Positions 1 through 11,083 of a DNA stretch of 64,000 nt are shown piece by piece; position 1 is the first letter of the stretch, and every line of letters begins with the position of its first letter. The notes beneath the pieces were generated by a model. The model saw nothing but the letters and a program-made list of their open reading frames with translations, did no database searches and had not been told where the DNA came from. Origin of the DNA: Citreimonas salinaria. GTDB taxonomy: Bacteria; Pseudomonadota; Alphaproteobacteria; Rhodobacterales; Rhodobacteraceae. Both the position numbers and the translations under genes were made by a program. The stretch covers positions 186,001 to 250,000 of the forward strand of contig NZ_FNPF01000005.1 in assembly GCF_900107235.1 (NCBI RefSeq). The letters run 5' to 3'.

Positions 1-272
1 TCGAAGTTGTGGCGGATGTGGCGGATCTGCGCGCGGCCGACCTCGTCCAGCGACGCCTCGTCGATGCCGGAAAGCCAGTCGCCGACCTCGGGGGCGACGC
101 GGCGGGCGTGCAGCACGTGCTCCATCGCCGCCATCTCGTCGCCGCGCTGCTCGGCCGAGCCGCGGGGCATCACCGTCTCCTGGTCCCAGGACAACCGGCC
201 GGCGACCTGGGCAAGCGCCTCGGTCTCGCGCTGGAAGGCCATCAGCGCCTGGTAGCTGTTACTCGTACTCAT
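1..272 (-). CDS. M32-family carboxypeptidase, N-terminal part only
   Basis: Read from the ATG at 272 towards the window edge, this gives about 90 codons with no stop, so the gene continues outside the window. The start reads MSTSNSYQALMAFQ and continues with a WDQE motif and MPRG. These match the N terminus of M32 metallocarboxypeptidases (thermostable carboxypeptidase 1, Taq type), which remove C-terminal residues from peptides in the cytoplasm. The zinc-binding HExxH motif would lie outside the window, so activity cannot be judged. The start codon overlaps the ctaA stop by one base (TGATG), which suggests translational coupling behind heme A synthase. Confidence 0.85.
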   Translation of the reverse strand, partial: MSTSNSYQALMAFQRETEALAQVAGRLSWDQETVMPRGSAEQRGDEMAAMEHVLHARRVAPEVGDWLSGIDEASLDEVGRAQIRHIRHNF

Positions 273-1417
273 CACTTGCCTCGGATCGATTGGTGAACGG
301 GATAGCGCGCGGCGAAGCGCGCCCGGAGGATCAGCACCCACAGGATCACGGCCAGCACCTGGTGTGCGATCGCGATCTGCCACGGCGCGCCGTACAGCAC
401 GGTGACGATGCCCAGCACCACCTGCAGCGCCAGCACGGCGAGGACCGCGTGGAAGCGGCCCCGCGTGTCGGCATTGGCCGAGCGGCGCCCGCGCAGCCAG
501 ACGACCATGCCGAAGACCAGCAGCGCGTAGGCGACCATGCGGTGCATGAACTGGACGAGGCCGGGATTCTCGAAGAAGTTGCGCCAGACGGGTTCGAGCT
601 CGAACGGGTACGGCGGGAGGAACTGGCCGGCCATCAGCGGCCAGTCGGTATAGCTGCGCCCAGCATCGATGCCCGCGACCAGCGCGCCGATCAGGATCTG
701 CAGGAAGGTGAAGTGCAGCAGGCCGGTCGAAATGCGAAAGAGCCTTGGCTCGCCCTCGCGGCGGGCCTGCATCAGGTCCCGCTCGCTCCGGCCCAGAAGG
801 AAGACGTACCAGGCGAGGAAACCGAGGATCACGAAGGCCAGGCCCAGATGCGTCGCGAGACGGTAGGAGGCCACGTCCAGCATGTCGCCCTCGAGCCCCG
901 AGGCGACCATCCACCAGCCGATGGCGCCCTGAAGCCCGCCCAGCACGCCCAACAGCAGCAGGCGGCCGGTCCAGCCCGGCGGGATCTTGCGCGCGACGGC
1001 GAAGCCCAGGAAGCCCACGGCCCAGACGAGGCCGATGACGCGGCCCAGCTGCCGGTGGCCCCATTCCCACCAGTAGATGAACTGGAACTCGGTCATGGAC
1101 ATGCCGCGGTTCTGGATCTGGTATTCGGGGATGGCGCGATACTTGTCGAACTCGGCCTGCCACTCGGCGGCGCTCATCGGGGGCAGCGCGCCGGTGACGG
1201 GGCGCCATTCGGTGATGGAAAGCCCGCTGTCGGTGAGACGCGTCAGCCCGCCCACGGCGATCATGACCATGACCAGCGCGAACAGGATCATCAGCCAGAC
1301 CCGGACCGCGCCGCGCGCGCCGCGCCGGGGGCTGTCGATCATGCCGCCCGCGGGGGTCCTCTGCGGCTCGGGGCGCTCTGCGCCGACCTCTTCGAATAGC
1401 TTGCGTTTCTGTGCCAT
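272..1417 (-). CDS. ctaA: Heme A synthase
   Basis: Integral membrane enzyme of the CtaA/COX15 family, which oxidises the C8 methyl of heme O to the formyl group of heme A for aa3-type cytochrome oxidase. The protein has 381 aa, normal for the alphaproteobacterial form, with a charged cytoplasmic N terminus and about eight hydrophobic segments beginning near residue 41. The conserved heme-ligand histidines are visible: H121 (EWGHR), H190 (ATHLG), H292 (FMHRM) and H352 (AIAHQ). The loop TDSGLSITEWRPVTG after the first segment is also typical of the family. A run of G on the coding strand just before the ATG serves as ribosome-binding site. The stop overlaps the M32 peptidase start. Confidence 0.96.
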   Translation of the reverse strand: MAQKRKLFEEVGAERPEPQRTPAGGMIDSPRRGARGAVRVWLMILFALVMVMIAVGGLTRLTDSGLSITEWRPVTGALPPMSAAEWQAEFDKYRAIPEYQIQNRGMSMTEFQFIYWWEWGHRQLGRVIGLVWAVGFLGFAVARKIPPGWTGRLLLLGVLGGLQGAIGWWMVASGLEGDMLDVASYRLATHLGLAFVILGFLAWYVFLLGRSERDLMQARREGEPRLFRISTGLLHFTFLQILIGALVAGIDAGRSYTDWPLMAGQFLPPYPFELEPVWRNFFENPGLVQFMHRMVAYALLVFGMVVWLRGRRSANADTRGRFHAVLAVLALQVVLGIVTVLYGAPWQIAIAHQVLAVILWVLILRARFAARYPVHQSIRGK

Positions 1418-1518
1418 GTGCCCCCCCCGGATCGTTCGCGCGGACAGTAGAGCCCGGCCCGAGGGGCTTCAAGCGCCCTGCCCGCTTTGCCGCACCCTGT
1501 CGCGCGGCGTCGTCACCG

Positions 1519-2268
1519 TCAGTCTTCGCCGCGTTCCTTCCAGCGGACCATCTGGCGCATCACACCGTGCAGGATGTGCACGTCCGCCGTGGTCAGCGGC
1601 AGGCGCGACCACATGTTGCGGAAGGTGCGCTTCATCGTGTCGGACTTGGTTTCGGGATAGAAGAAGCCCGCCTGGTCCAGCCTTTCCTCGTAATGGTCGA
1701 CCAGGCGCGCCACGTCCTCGGCGCTGGCGCGATCCGTGCCGACCAGCCCTTCGGACACGGGCGTTGCCTCTTCGGTGGCGAGCCGCCATTCGTAGGCGCA
1801 CAGCAGCACGCATTGCGCGAGGTTCAGCGAGGGGAAATCCGGGTTCACCGGGACCGACACGATCGCGCTGGCCTGGGCGATGTCGTCGTTTTCCAGTCCC
1901 GCGCGTTCGGGGCCGAAAATGAAGCCCACACGCTCGCCCCGGGCGATGCGGTCGCGGGCTTCCTCCATCGCGGCCTGCGGCGTGTAGACGGGTTTCGTCA
2001 TGCCGCGCGGCCGGGCGGTGGTGGCGAAGGTGAAGTGGCAATCCTCGATCGCGCCGCGCAGGTCGCCGAAGGGCCGCGCCTCGTCCAGCAGGCGCCCCGC
2101 GCCCGAGGCCATCGCCACGGCCTGCGGGTTCGGCCAGCCGTCGCGTGGGGCAACGACGCGCATGCGGTCCAGCCCGAAATTCCACATCGCGCGCGCGGCC
2201 GCGCCGATGTTCTCGCCCATCTGCGGGCGGACGAGCACGATTGCGGGTTGGGCGGGATGCGGCGTCAT
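1519..2268 (-). CDS. trmJ: tRNA/rRNA ribose methyltransferase of the TrmJ (SPOUT) family
   Basis: SPOUT-class SAM-dependent 2'-O-methyltransferase; TrmJ modifies position 32 of tRNA in bacteria. The knot motifs are present: NFGL near residue 30, GPERAGL near 120 and PSLNLAQ near 147, the last being the SAM-binding loop. A longer frame starts at 2322. The ATG at 2268 is preferred because GAGG precedes it at good spacing and the homology starts there (PAIVLVRPQMGENIG). That gives 249 aa. It is divergent from the downstream-lying thiE-like gene and lies about 100 bp upstream of ctaA on the same strand. The exact substrate base is inferred from the family only. Confidence 0.88.
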   Translation of the reverse strand: MTPHPAQPAIVLVRPQMGENIGAAARAMWNFGLDRMRVVAPRDGWPNPQAVAMASGAGRLLDEARPFGDLRGAIEDCHFTFATTARPRGMTKPVYTPQAAMEEARDRIARGERVGFIFGPERAGLENDDIAQASAIVSVPVNPDFPSLNLAQCVLLCAYEWRLATEEATPVSEGLVGTDRASAEDVARLVDHYEERLDQAGFFYPETKSDTMKRTFRNMWSRLPLTTADVHILHGVMRQMVRWKERGED

Positions 2269-2422
2269 GGGCGGTCCTCGGTCGTTGCGCGCCTTCCATA
2301 ACAGCGCGGGCGGCCCGTGCAATCGCCTGCGCGACGCGGATGGTCAAGCGCCGCGACCCGCGTTATCACGCCGCGACAAGCCGGGCGCCACAAGCCGGGC
2401 GCGACGAGCGTGGGAGCATGAC

Positions 2423-3040
2423 ATGGCCGAGCAGGACCGACCGCAGATCTACCTTCTGACCCCGCCCGAGTTCGACCTCGGGTCGTTTCCCGCGCAACTC
2501 GACCGGGTGCTGCAGGGAGTGCCGGTGGCCTGCCTGCGCTTGTCTCTGGCCACCCGCGACGAAGACCGGCTGATCCGCGCGACCGACGCCGTGCGCGAAG
2601 TGGCCCACTCCGCCGACGTGGCGATGGTGATCGACACGCACGTGGTGCTGGCCGAGCGGCTGGGTCTGGACGGCGTGCACCTGCCCGACGGGGCGCGATC
2701 GGTGCGCGCGGCGCGAAAGACGCTGGGGGCGGATGCGATCGTGGGCGCCTTCTGCGGCCAGTCGCGTCACGACGGCATGAACGCGGGCGAGGCCGGCGCC
2801 GATTACGTCGCCTTCGGTCCCGTGGCCGGCGCCCTGGGCGACGGCGCGCTGGCCGAGCGCGACCTGTTCGCCTGGTGGTCCGAGATGATCGAGGTGCCGG
2901 TGGTGGCCGAGGGCGGGCTGACGCCCGAGGCCGTGCGCGCGCTGGCCCCGGTCACCGACTTCATCGCCGTGGGCGAGGAGATCTGGCGCACCGACGATCC
3001 GGCGGCGGCGCTGCGCGCGCTGGTCGACGCGATGGGCTGA
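2423..3040 (+). CDS. thiE: Thiamine-phosphate synthase-like protein (ThiE/TenI fold)
   Basis: TIM-barrel protein of 205 aa resembling thiamine-phosphate synthase, which joins HMP pyrophosphate and the thiazole phosphate. Visible family features are LDGVHLPDG (phosphate-binding strand) and GADYVAFGPV near residue 135, followed by a VVAEGGLTPE strand that binds phosphate. The frame is open far upstream. The ATG at 2423 is chosen because GGGAG lies just before it and the sequence starts at the first barrel strand (QIYLLTPPEF). It converges with olsA, the two stops being only 4 bp apart. No other thi genes are nearby, so a stand-alone TenI-like role cannot be excluded. Confidence 0.8.
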   Translation: MAEQDRPQIYLLTPPEFDLGSFPAQLDRVLQGVPVACLRLSLATRDEDRLIRATDAVREVAHSADVAMVIDTHVVLAERLGLDGVHLPDGARSVRAARKTLGADAIVGAFCGQSRHDGMNAGEAGADYVAFGPVAGALGDGALAERDLFAWWSEMIEVPVVAEGGLTPEAVRALAPVTDFIAVGEEIWRTDDPAAALRALVDAMG

Positions 3041-3044
3041 CGCG

Positions 3045-3872
3045 TCAGGCGTGATCGGACGCGGCCGCGTGGCCCGACCGCACTTGCGCCTCGAGATGCG
3101 AGGCGAGGCTCTTGCGGTTGGGATGCGCGTCCACCCGCACCGGCGGATGCCAAACCAGCGAAACCCGGCCCTGCCTCCGCTGCGCGAGCACCTCGAGAAG
3201 CGAGGGCGCGAAATCCATGTCGCCCCACCAGCCGTAGAAGGCCGGCCGCGCGCCGGGCGGCGAACGGTAGGTCAGGCTGATCGCCTGGATATGCGCGTCG
3301 TGGCGCAGGGCGTCGTCGTAGAAGGCGGCGAACAGCGTGGTCTTGAAGGGAAGCACCTGCCGCCCGTCGGTCGAGGTGCCTTCGGGGAAGAACAGCAGCC
3401 GGTGGCCCTCCGACAGGCGCTTCTGGAACAGTTCGGTCTGGGTACGCGCCTCGCGCCGGTCGCGGCGGATGAAGACGGTGCCGGTGGCGCGTGCGAGCCA
3501 GCCGATGCCGGGCCACGAGGCGACCTCGGACTTGGACACGAAATAGACGTTCTGGAAGGCGTTCAGCACGAAGATGTCCAGCCAGCTCGTGTGGTTCGCC
3601 ACCTGCGCGCCCTCCACCCGGATCGGTGTGCCGCGCCTGTCCACGCGCAGGCCCATGATCGCCAGCGTCACGCGGCAGACCCCTTGGGTGATCCAGGGTG
3701 TCACCGGGCGGCCCTGCCCCGCCAGCGGACGCTCGACCAGCCGCAGCGCCAGCAGCAGCCCCAGCCCGCCGAACACCACGCCCGCCATCGCCGTACCGCG
3801 CAAGCCGGCGCGAAGCCAGCCGGCGGGACCGATCGGATCGGGTGCGGGGATCGTCGGCGCCGTCCAGGTCAT
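3045..3872 (-). CDS. olsA: 1-acyl-glycerol-3-phosphate/lyso-ornithine lipid acyltransferase
   Basis: PlsC-family membrane acyltransferase, 275 aa. The catalytic HX4D motif is NHTSWLD with H94 and D99. The acceptor-binding motif is FPEGTS at about 162-167. A hydrophobic segment at about 27-45 anchors it to the inner membrane. The gene starts inside the stop of olsB (ATGA overlap), the classic olsB-olsA arrangement. This makes O-acylation of lyso-ornithine lipid the likely role, giving the phosphorus-free ornithine lipid. It may also make phosphatidic acid. The family assignment is secure; the lipid substrate is inferred from the neighbour. Confidence 0.87.
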   Translation of the reverse strand: MTWTAPTIPAPDPIGPAGWLRAGLRGTAMAGVVFGGLGLLLALRLVERPLAGQGRPVTPWITQGVCRVTLAIMGLRVDRRGTPIRVEGAQVANHTSWLDIFVLNAFQNVYFVSKSEVASWPGIGWLARATGTVFIRRDRREARTQTELFQKRLSEGHRLLFFPEGTSTDGRQVLPFKTTLFAAFYDDALRHDAHIQAISLTYRSPPGARPAFYGWWGDMDFAPSLLEVLAQRRQGRVSLVWHPPVRVDAHPNRKSLASHLEAQVRSGHAAASDHA

Positions 3873-4651
3873 ACGCGCCCCCGCGTGTAGCGAGCGCTGG
3901 CCGCCCGATCCAGCCGGGTGGTGTCCATCACCAGGCAGACGTCGGTGGTGTTGAAGGCATCGTCGACGAAGGCCCCCTCGCCCACGAAGCCACCCATTCG
4001 CAGGTAGGACTTGATCAGCGCGGGCACCTGCAGCATCGCGGCGCGGCGGTCAAGCGTGGCCTCGGGCAGCAGGTCCATCGGCTGGCACTGGCGCGCGCGC
4101 ACGCGCAGCGGCTCGGGCGCGAGGTGGCGGTGATGCAGCAGCGACAGGGGCGCGGCCAGCCGCTGCGGATCGGTGCCGTGGAAGCTGGCGACCCCGAACA
4201 GGATCTCGATCCGGTGGTCGAAGACGTAATCCGCCAGCCCCTGCCACAGCGCATAGAGCGCCGCGCCGCCGCGGTGATCGGGGTGCAGGCAGGACCGTCC
4301 GAGTTCGAGCAGCCGGCGCCCCGAGCGTTTCAGCGGCGCGAGGTCGTATTCGTCCTCGGAGTAGAACTGCCCGGCGCGGGCGGCGGCCTCGTCGCGCAGC
4401 AGGCGATAGACGCCGACCACCTGGCCGGGCGCGTCCGCGAGCGTCAGGATCAGGTGGTCGAAGAACGGATCGAAGCGGTCGCGCTCCAGCCTTGCCGCGT
4501 GGTCGACCAGCGGCCCGTCTCCGCCCAGCTCCTCGACGAAGACGGCGTAGCGCAGGCGCTGGGCCGCCTCGATATCGGCACGCGTCTCGGCCAGCCGGAC
4601 GGAGAAACCGGTCTGAGGCGCAGGTCCTGTCAATGTGGCCGCATCGGTCAT
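3869..4651 (-). CDS. olsB: L-ornithine N(alpha)-acyltransferase
   Basis: GNAT-fold enzyme of the OlsB/hemolysin-like family. It transfers a 3-hydroxyacyl group from ACP to ornithine, the first step of ornithine-lipid synthesis. The sequence has RLRYAVFVEELGG near the start, DHLILTL, LELGRSCLHPDHRGG (acyl-donor loop) and LIKSYLRMGG near the C terminus, all typical of the family. A longer frame begins at 4708. The ATG at 4651 gives the usual length (260 aa) and lacks the odd basic leader. The stop overlaps the olsA start by 4 bp, so the two steps of the pathway are coupled in order of use. Confidence 0.88.
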   Translation of the reverse strand: MTDAATLTGPAPQTGFSVRLAETRADIEAAQRLRYAVFVEELGGDGPLVDHAARLERDRFDPFFDHLILTLADAPGQVVGVYRLLRDEAAARAGQFYSEDEYDLAPLKRSGRRLLELGRSCLHPDHRGGAALYALWQGLADYVFDHRIEILFGVASFHGTDPQRLAAPLSLLHHRHLAPEPLRVRARQCQPMDLLPEATLDRRAAMLQVPALIKSYLRMGGFVGEGAFVDDAFNTTDVCLVMDTTRLDRAASARYTRGRV

Positions 4652-4746
4652 TTCTCGTATCCTGCCAACACGATAGAGCCTCGCAAATTCACCCTCGGGG
4701 GTAGGCATCCGCCAAAAGCATCGCTAATACGGAACAAGCGGGCGGC

Positions 4747-4947
4747 TCAAGGCCCGGAATCGAAACCGGAATCCAGAACGGGGATCAGCGACACGTGCGC
4801 GCCGTCGAGCACCATCTTGCCTTCCTCGCGGAAGTTGACGGTGATCTTGCCGCCGATGTTGGACTGCACCTGCCCGTGGCCCCATTCGGGGTGGTCGGGG
4901 TTCTGCACCAGCATGCCGGGCTCCAGCAGGGCGTTCAGTTCCTCCAT
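4747..4947 (-). CDS. DUF3553 small protein
   Basis: A 66-aa protein with the DUF3553 pattern: LLEPGMLVQNPDHPEWGHGQVQS followed by GKITVNFREEGK (quoted in pieces). It looks like a small beta-barrel of the CarD/SH3 kind, similar to the domain found at the end of some helicases. Its biochemical role is unknown to me. GGAGAG on the coding strand precedes the ATG. It is divergent from chpT with only 26 bp between the two start codons, so both promoters must lie in or near the neighbouring coding sequence. Confidence 0.85.
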   Translation of the reverse strand: MEELNALLEPGMLVQNPDHPEWGHGQVQSNIGGKITVNFREEGKMVLDGAHVSLIPVLDSGFDSGP

Positions 4948-4973
4948 GTTCTCTCCTTAGACAGGATGACTTG

Positions 4974-5579
4974 ATGACCGATCATATGGCCTCTCTCGCA
5001 GCTTTGGTAGGATCGCGGCTGTGTCACGATCTCATCAGCCCGATCGGGGCCATTCAGAACGGGCTGGAACTGGTGGCGCTGGCGGGCAAGGCCGACACCG
5101 GCGCGGAGATGGCCCTGATCCAGGACAGCTGCGACAGCGCCTCGGCGCGGATCAAGTTCTTTCGCGTCGCCTTCGGCAGCGCAAATGACGGGCAGTCCAT
5201 CGGCGCGCGCGACGCGGCCGCCACGCTGGAGGCGATCACCCGGTCCACGCGCATGAACACGCAATGGGCGGCGGCGGACAAGATGGCGCGCTCGAACGTG
5301 CAGATGGTCTACCTGGGTTTCCTGTGCTGCGAAAGCGCGCTGCCGGTGGGCGGCACCGCCCGAATCGAGGGCGGCGACGGCCGCATCCGGATTGAGGCAA
5401 CGGGCAAGCGCATCGCGGTCGACGATCGGGCCTGGAGTTTCCTGGCCGGCGGCGGTGAGCTTGACGACCTGACGCCGGACAAGGTGCAGTTCGCCCTGCT
5501 GTCGACCCTGGCGCGCGACCGGGGCCGAACGCTGTCGGCGCGCCCCGCCGAGGACCGCATCGAGATCACCATCGGCTGA
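4974..5579 (+). CDS. chpT: ChpT-like histidine phosphotransferase
   Basis: Dimeric phosphotransfer protein that, in alphaproteobacteria, passes phosphate from the hybrid kinase CckA to the response regulators CtrA and CpdR. The phosphorylated histidine is H18 in RLCHDLISPIGAI, the DHp-helix signature. The rest is a degenerate ATPase-like domain (MVYLGFLCCESALPVGG), as in the ChpT/DUF2209 family. Length is 201 aa. A TTG at 4971 immediately precedes the ATG at 4974; the ATG is preferred because AGGA at 4963-4966 is at good spacing. In Rhodobacterales the CckA-ChpT-CtrA relay is known to control motility and gene transfer agents rather than viability. Confidence 0.88.
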   Translation: MTDHMASLAALVGSRLCHDLISPIGAIQNGLELVALAGKADTGAEMALIQDSCDSASARIKFFRVAFGSANDGQSIGARDAAATLEAITRSTRMNTQWAAADKMARSNVQMVYLGFLCCESALPVGGTARIEGGDGRIRIEATGKRIAVDDRAWSFLAGGGELDDLTPDKVQFALLSTLARDRGRTLSARPAEDRIEITIG

Positions 5580-5620
5580 GCGGCGATCCGATGTCGTGAC
5601 GCGCCGCGACCGCGCGGCGC

Positions 5621-6883
5621 TCAGCGCACCGTTCCGTCGCCGGTCACCAGGTACTTGAAGCTGGTCAGCTGCTCGGCGCCCACCGGGCCGCGCGCATGCA
5701 TCTTGCCGGTGGCGATGCCGATCTCCGCGCCCATGCCGAACTCGCCCCCGTCGGCGAATTGCGTCGAGGCGTTGCGCATCAGGATCGCGCTGTCGAGCCG
5801 CTGGAAGAAGCGGTCGGCGGCCGCGTCGTCCTCGGTCAGGATGCAGTCGGTGTGGTTCGAGCCGTAGCGCCGGATATGCGCGATGGCGGAGTCGATGTCG
5901 TCGACCACGCGCGCGGCGATGATCATGTCGAGGTATTCGCGGCCCCAATCGTCCTCGGACGCGGGAACGGTGCCGACGATCTTCGACAGCGTCTCGTCGG
6001 TGCGCACCTCGACCCCGGCCTCGATCAGCGCGCGGATGACGCCCTGGCCGATCGTGTCGACCACGTCGCGGTGGATCAGCAGGCATTCGGCCGCGCCGCA
6101 GATGCCGGTGCGGCGGGTCTTGGCGTTCTTCACCACCTCGAGCGCCTTGAGCGGGTCGGCCTCTCGGTCGATGTAGATGTGCACGATCCCCTCGAGGTGG
6201 GCGAAGACCGGCACGCGCGCCTCGCGCTGCACGAGCCCCACCAGCCCCTTGCCGCCGCGGGGCACGATCACGTCGATCGTGTCGGTCATGGTCAGCATCT
6301 CGGACACCGCGGCGCGGTCGCGGGTGGGCACCAGCTGGATCGCGTCCTCGGGCAGGCCGACGGCGCGCAGCCCTTCGACGAGGCAGGCGTGGATCGCCCG
6401 CGAGGAGTGGAAACTTTCCGAGCCGCCGCGCAGGATCACCGCGTTGCCTGATTTCAGGCACAGCGCACCGGCATCGGCGGTCACGTTGGGGCGCGATTCG
6501 TAGATCACGCCGACCACGCCCAGCGGCGTGCGCACGCGGCGGATGTGCAGGCCCGAGGGCCGGTCCCATTCGTCCATCACCGCGCCCACCGGATCGTCCT
6601 GCGCGGCGACCGTGCGCAGGCCGATGGCGATGTCGGCAATCCGCTCGGGGCTGAGCGTCAGCCGGTCCATCATCGCGTCGCTCAGGCCCTTCTCGCGGCC
6701 GTAGTCGAGGTCCTGCGCGTTGGCGGCGAGGATCTCGGGCGCCTGCGCCTCGACCGCGTCGGCGGCGGCTTCGAGAGCGCGGCGCTTGGCCTCCGGCGCG
6801 GCATAGGCCAGCACCGCGGCCGCGTCACGCGCGCGCCGACCCATGTCGTGCATCAGGGCGGGGATGTCGGTCAGGTCCTTCAT
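5621..6883 (-). CDS. proA: Gamma-glutamyl phosphate reductase
   Basis: Second enzyme of proline synthesis, reducing gamma-glutamyl phosphate to glutamate semialdehyde with NADPH. It is 420 aa, a standard length, with an aldehyde-dehydrogenase fold. Visible signatures are [11 protein letters not shown] at 126-135, a glycine-rich loop at LRGGSES and the catalytic cysteine C262 in TGICGAAE. The C terminus [13 protein letters not shown] is diagnostic. It lies 54 bp downstream of proB on the same strand, so the first two proline enzymes form an operon with obgE. Confidence 0.97.
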   Translation of the reverse strand: MKDLTDIPALMHDMGRRARDAAAVLAYAAPEAKRRALEAAADAVEAQAPEILAANAQDLDYGREKGLSDAMMDRLTLSPERIADIAIGLRTVAAQDDPVGAVMDEWDRPSGLHIRRVRTPLGVVGVIYESRPNVTADAGALCLKSGNAVILRGGSESFHSSRAIHACLVEGLRAVGLPEDAIQLVPTRDRAAVSEMLTMTDTIDVIVPRGGKGLVGLVQREARVPVFAHLEGIVHIYIDREADPLKALEVVKNAKTRRTGICGAAECLLIHRDVVDTIGQGVIRALIEAGVEVRTDETLSKIVGTVPASEDDWGREYLDMIIAARVVDDIDSAIAHIRRYGSNHTDCILTEDDAAADRFFQRLDSAILMRNASTQFADGGEFGMGAEIGIATGKMHARGPVGAEQLTSFKYLVTGDGTVR

Positions 6884-6937
6884 GGGTCTGGTCCCTGTCG
6901 CTGGAGTTGCGTCAATGTACTGCGCCGTCCCGGGCGG

Positions 6938-9153
<2,216 letters not shown>

Positions 9154-9264
9154 CTAGCCGGGAACGCGCGGCCTCTCAAGCCGGCAGCGCCCATTGTTCC
9201 GGCGAAAATGTCCCGCGATCGAAGACCCCGCGGCGATGTCAGGAGCGGTAGAACCCCTGCCCCG

Positions 9265-9804
9265 TCAGCCCAGCTTGCGCAGGTAGGTCCAGGTGGGAAC
9301 CGTCGCCTGCCGCGCCACGCTGAAGGCCTCGGCGTCGCCGATATAGTCGAAGCCGCTATGCACCAGCACCCGGGCCGAGGCCGGGTTGTCCTGGAACACG
9401 CTGGCGAACAGCGTGGCCGACCCCAGGGGATTGGCGTCGATCATCGCTGTCACCGCCTCGGACGCGAGGCCCGTGTTCCATGCCGGCGGCGCCACCCAGT
9501 ATCCGATCTCGGCCTGGCCGTGATCCATCGGGGTCAAACCGATCGTGCCAAGAAGCTCGTCGCCGCCGATCTTGGTGGCATCCATCACCCAGACGTTTTC
9601 CACCCGGTCAGCGCGCAGGCTGCGCGTGACGAAGGCCTCAGACGCGCCGGGCGGCAGCGGGTGCGGGATCGACCGGGTCATCCGCGCGACCCGCTCGTCC
9701 CCCGCATAGAGGTCCAGAAGGCCGATATCTGACCGCCGCAGCGGGCGCAGGTCGAACCGCTCGGTCGCGATGACCGGCTGGTTCTGAACGGTCGCCAGAC
9801 CCAT
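9265..9804 (-). CDS. GNAT N-acetyltransferase, RimJ/RimL type
   Basis: A 179-aa protein of the GNAT superfamily. ERFDLRPLRRSD at the N terminus, GTIGLTPM and EIGYWVAPPAWNTGLASEA (the acetyl-CoA pyrophosphate loop region) mark the RimJ/RimL-like branch that acetylates protein N termini or small amines. It sits between rpmA and obgE on the same strand, a position where such a gene is common in Rhodobacterales. Substrate unknown. Confidence 0.85.
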   Translation of the reverse strand: MGLATVQNQPVIATERFDLRPLRRSDIGLLDLYAGDERVARMTRSIPHPLPPGASEAFVTRSLRADRVENVWVMDATKIGGDELLGTIGLTPMDHGQAEIGYWVAPPAWNTGLASEAVTAMIDANPLGSATLFASVFQDNPASARVLVHSGFDYIGDAEAFSVARQATVPTWTYLRKLG

Positions 9805-9900
9805 GTGCTCTCCTCCTCCGGCAGCGTCGCGATCCCGTCGCGGCGCCTCCCTCTACCACGATGTGGTTACGGCTTTGCTGCCGCGAAAACCCCGCAACGG

Positions 9901-9933
9901 CGAGGGGGACCGGCGTTCCGCCGATCCCCCTCG
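9901..9933 (-). terminator. Strong hairpin after rpmA
   Basis: CGAGGGGGA (9901-9909) pairs with TCCCCCTCG (9925-9933). An inner stem CGGCG/CGCCG closes around TTC, with one C-A mismatch between the two stems. It lies 24 bp past the rpmA stop on the minus strand. The T run (GGGGTTTT) is about 12 bases further on, so this is a plausible but not textbook Rho-independent terminator. Confidence 0.6.
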
Positions 9934-9957
9934 TGACGTGTCGCGGATTGTCGGCGC

Positions 9958-10227
9958 TTACTCGGCGGCTTCCGCCACCGGCAGGACGGAAATGAAGGTG
10001 CGACCCTTCAGACCCTTGTGGAAGGTCACGGCGCCCTGCTCGGTCGCGAAGATGGTGTGATCCTTGCCCATGCCGACACCCTCGCCCGGCCAGAAGCGCG
10101 TGCCGCGCTGGCGAACGATGATGTTGCCGGGGATGGCCGCCTGGCCACCGTACAGCTTCACGCCCAGCCGGCGGCCGGCCGAGTCGCGTCCGTTGCGGGA
10201 GGAACCGCCTGCTTTCTTGTGTGCCAT
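9958..10227 (-). CDS. rpmA: 50S ribosomal protein L27
   Basis: 89-aa L27. [24 protein letters not shown] is the characteristic N terminus that reaches the peptidyl-transferase centre, followed by [15 protein letters not shown]. There is no N-terminal extension needing the Firmicutes-type cleavage. The gene is 12 bp downstream of rplU and its ATG follows AAGGAG. Confidence 0.98.
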   Translation of the reverse strand: MAHKKAGGSSRNGRDSAGRRLGVKLYGGQAAIPGNIIVRQRGTRFWPGEGVGMGKDHTIFATEQGAVTFHKGLKGRTFISVLPVAEAAE

Positions 10228-10239
10228 TGGTCTTTCTCC

Positions 10240-10857
10240 TTAGCCTTTGGCCAGATCGTTGGCCTGCTCGACCCACTCGGGCTTGACCTTGGTCGCCTCG
10301 AACGTGTCGGGATCGACCTTGGCCAGATCGGCGAACGTGGTGATGCCGGCTTCGTTGAGTTTCTTGGCGGCGGCGGGGCCGACACCGGTGATCTTGGTCA
10401 GGTCGTTGCCACCCGCGGCGGGCGCCGCGTCGGCCTTGGGCGCTGCGGCCTTCTTCGCTGCGGCGGCCTTGTCGGCCGTGGCTGCCGGAGCAGCCTTGAC
10501 CGAACCGGCACCGATCGCAGCCTTCACACCGCTCTTGTCCGCGCCCTCGGCCAGGATCTCGGTCACCTTGATCAGCGTCAGCGACTGGCGGTGGCCCTTG
10601 GTGCGCTGCGAGCCGTGCTTGCGGCGGCGCTTGACGAAGTGGATCAGCTTCTCGCCGCGGATCTGGTCGATCACCTCGGCCTGCACGGCTGCGCCGGCCA
10701 CGGTGGGTGCGCCCAGCACGGTCTTGTCGCCGCCCAGCATCAGGACGTCGTTGAACTGGATGGTCTCGCCTGCGTCTGCGGCCAGCTTCTCGATCCGGAG
10801 CATGTCGCCCTGCTGGACCTTGTACTGCTTGCCGCCGGTTTTCATCACCGCGAACAT
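10240..10857 (-). CDS. rplU: 50S ribosomal protein L21 with C-terminal helix-hairpin-helix extension
   Basis: Residues 1 to about 103 are a normal L21 (MFAVMKTGGKQYKV, then KRRRKHGSQRTKGHRQ, the 23S-binding motif). A further 100 residues follow: an alanine/lysine-rich linker and a domain reading DLTKITGVGPAAAKKLNEAG plus FADLAKVDPD, a helix-hairpin-helix type fold seen in DNA/RNA-binding proteins. Total length is 205 aa, twice the E. coli protein. Such extensions occur in other alphaproteobacterial L21 proteins. The ATG at 10857 is fixed by L21 homology; the frame runs further upstream without meaning. Confidence 0.95.
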   Translation of the reverse strand: MFAVMKTGGKQYKVQQGDMLRIEKLAADAGETIQFNDVLMLGGDKTVLGAPTVAGAAVQAEVIDQIRGEKLIHFVKRRRKHGSQRTKGHRQSLTLIKVTEILAEGADKSGVKAAIGAGSVKAAPAATADKAAAAKKAAAPKADAAPAAGGNDLTKITGVGPAAAKKLNEAGITTFADLAKVDPDTFEATKVKPEWVEQANDLAKG

Positions 10858-11083
10858 TGGTGTCTTTCCTTCTCGTTTCCCGCGTTCTTCGGCCCCTGCG
10901 AACGGCAGTGTCGTGGCCGGCATCCCGGCCGCCTGGAACGGCGCGCCCCGTCGTGGGCGATGGTGACGGCCCCGTGATGGACCTGTTTCTGTACCCCGTG
11001 CGGGGCGTGGATGCAGCGACCCGGTCGGGCAGTGCAACATCACGCGAACGGAAGACCCCGCGGGGCCTGCGTCTCGTCGCGCG

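Noticed and set aside
290-1399. Long plus-strand frame of 369 codons opposite ctaA
   Set aside because: It is the antisense shadow of a membrane-protein gene in high-GC DNA; it has no domain, and ctaA homology is full length.
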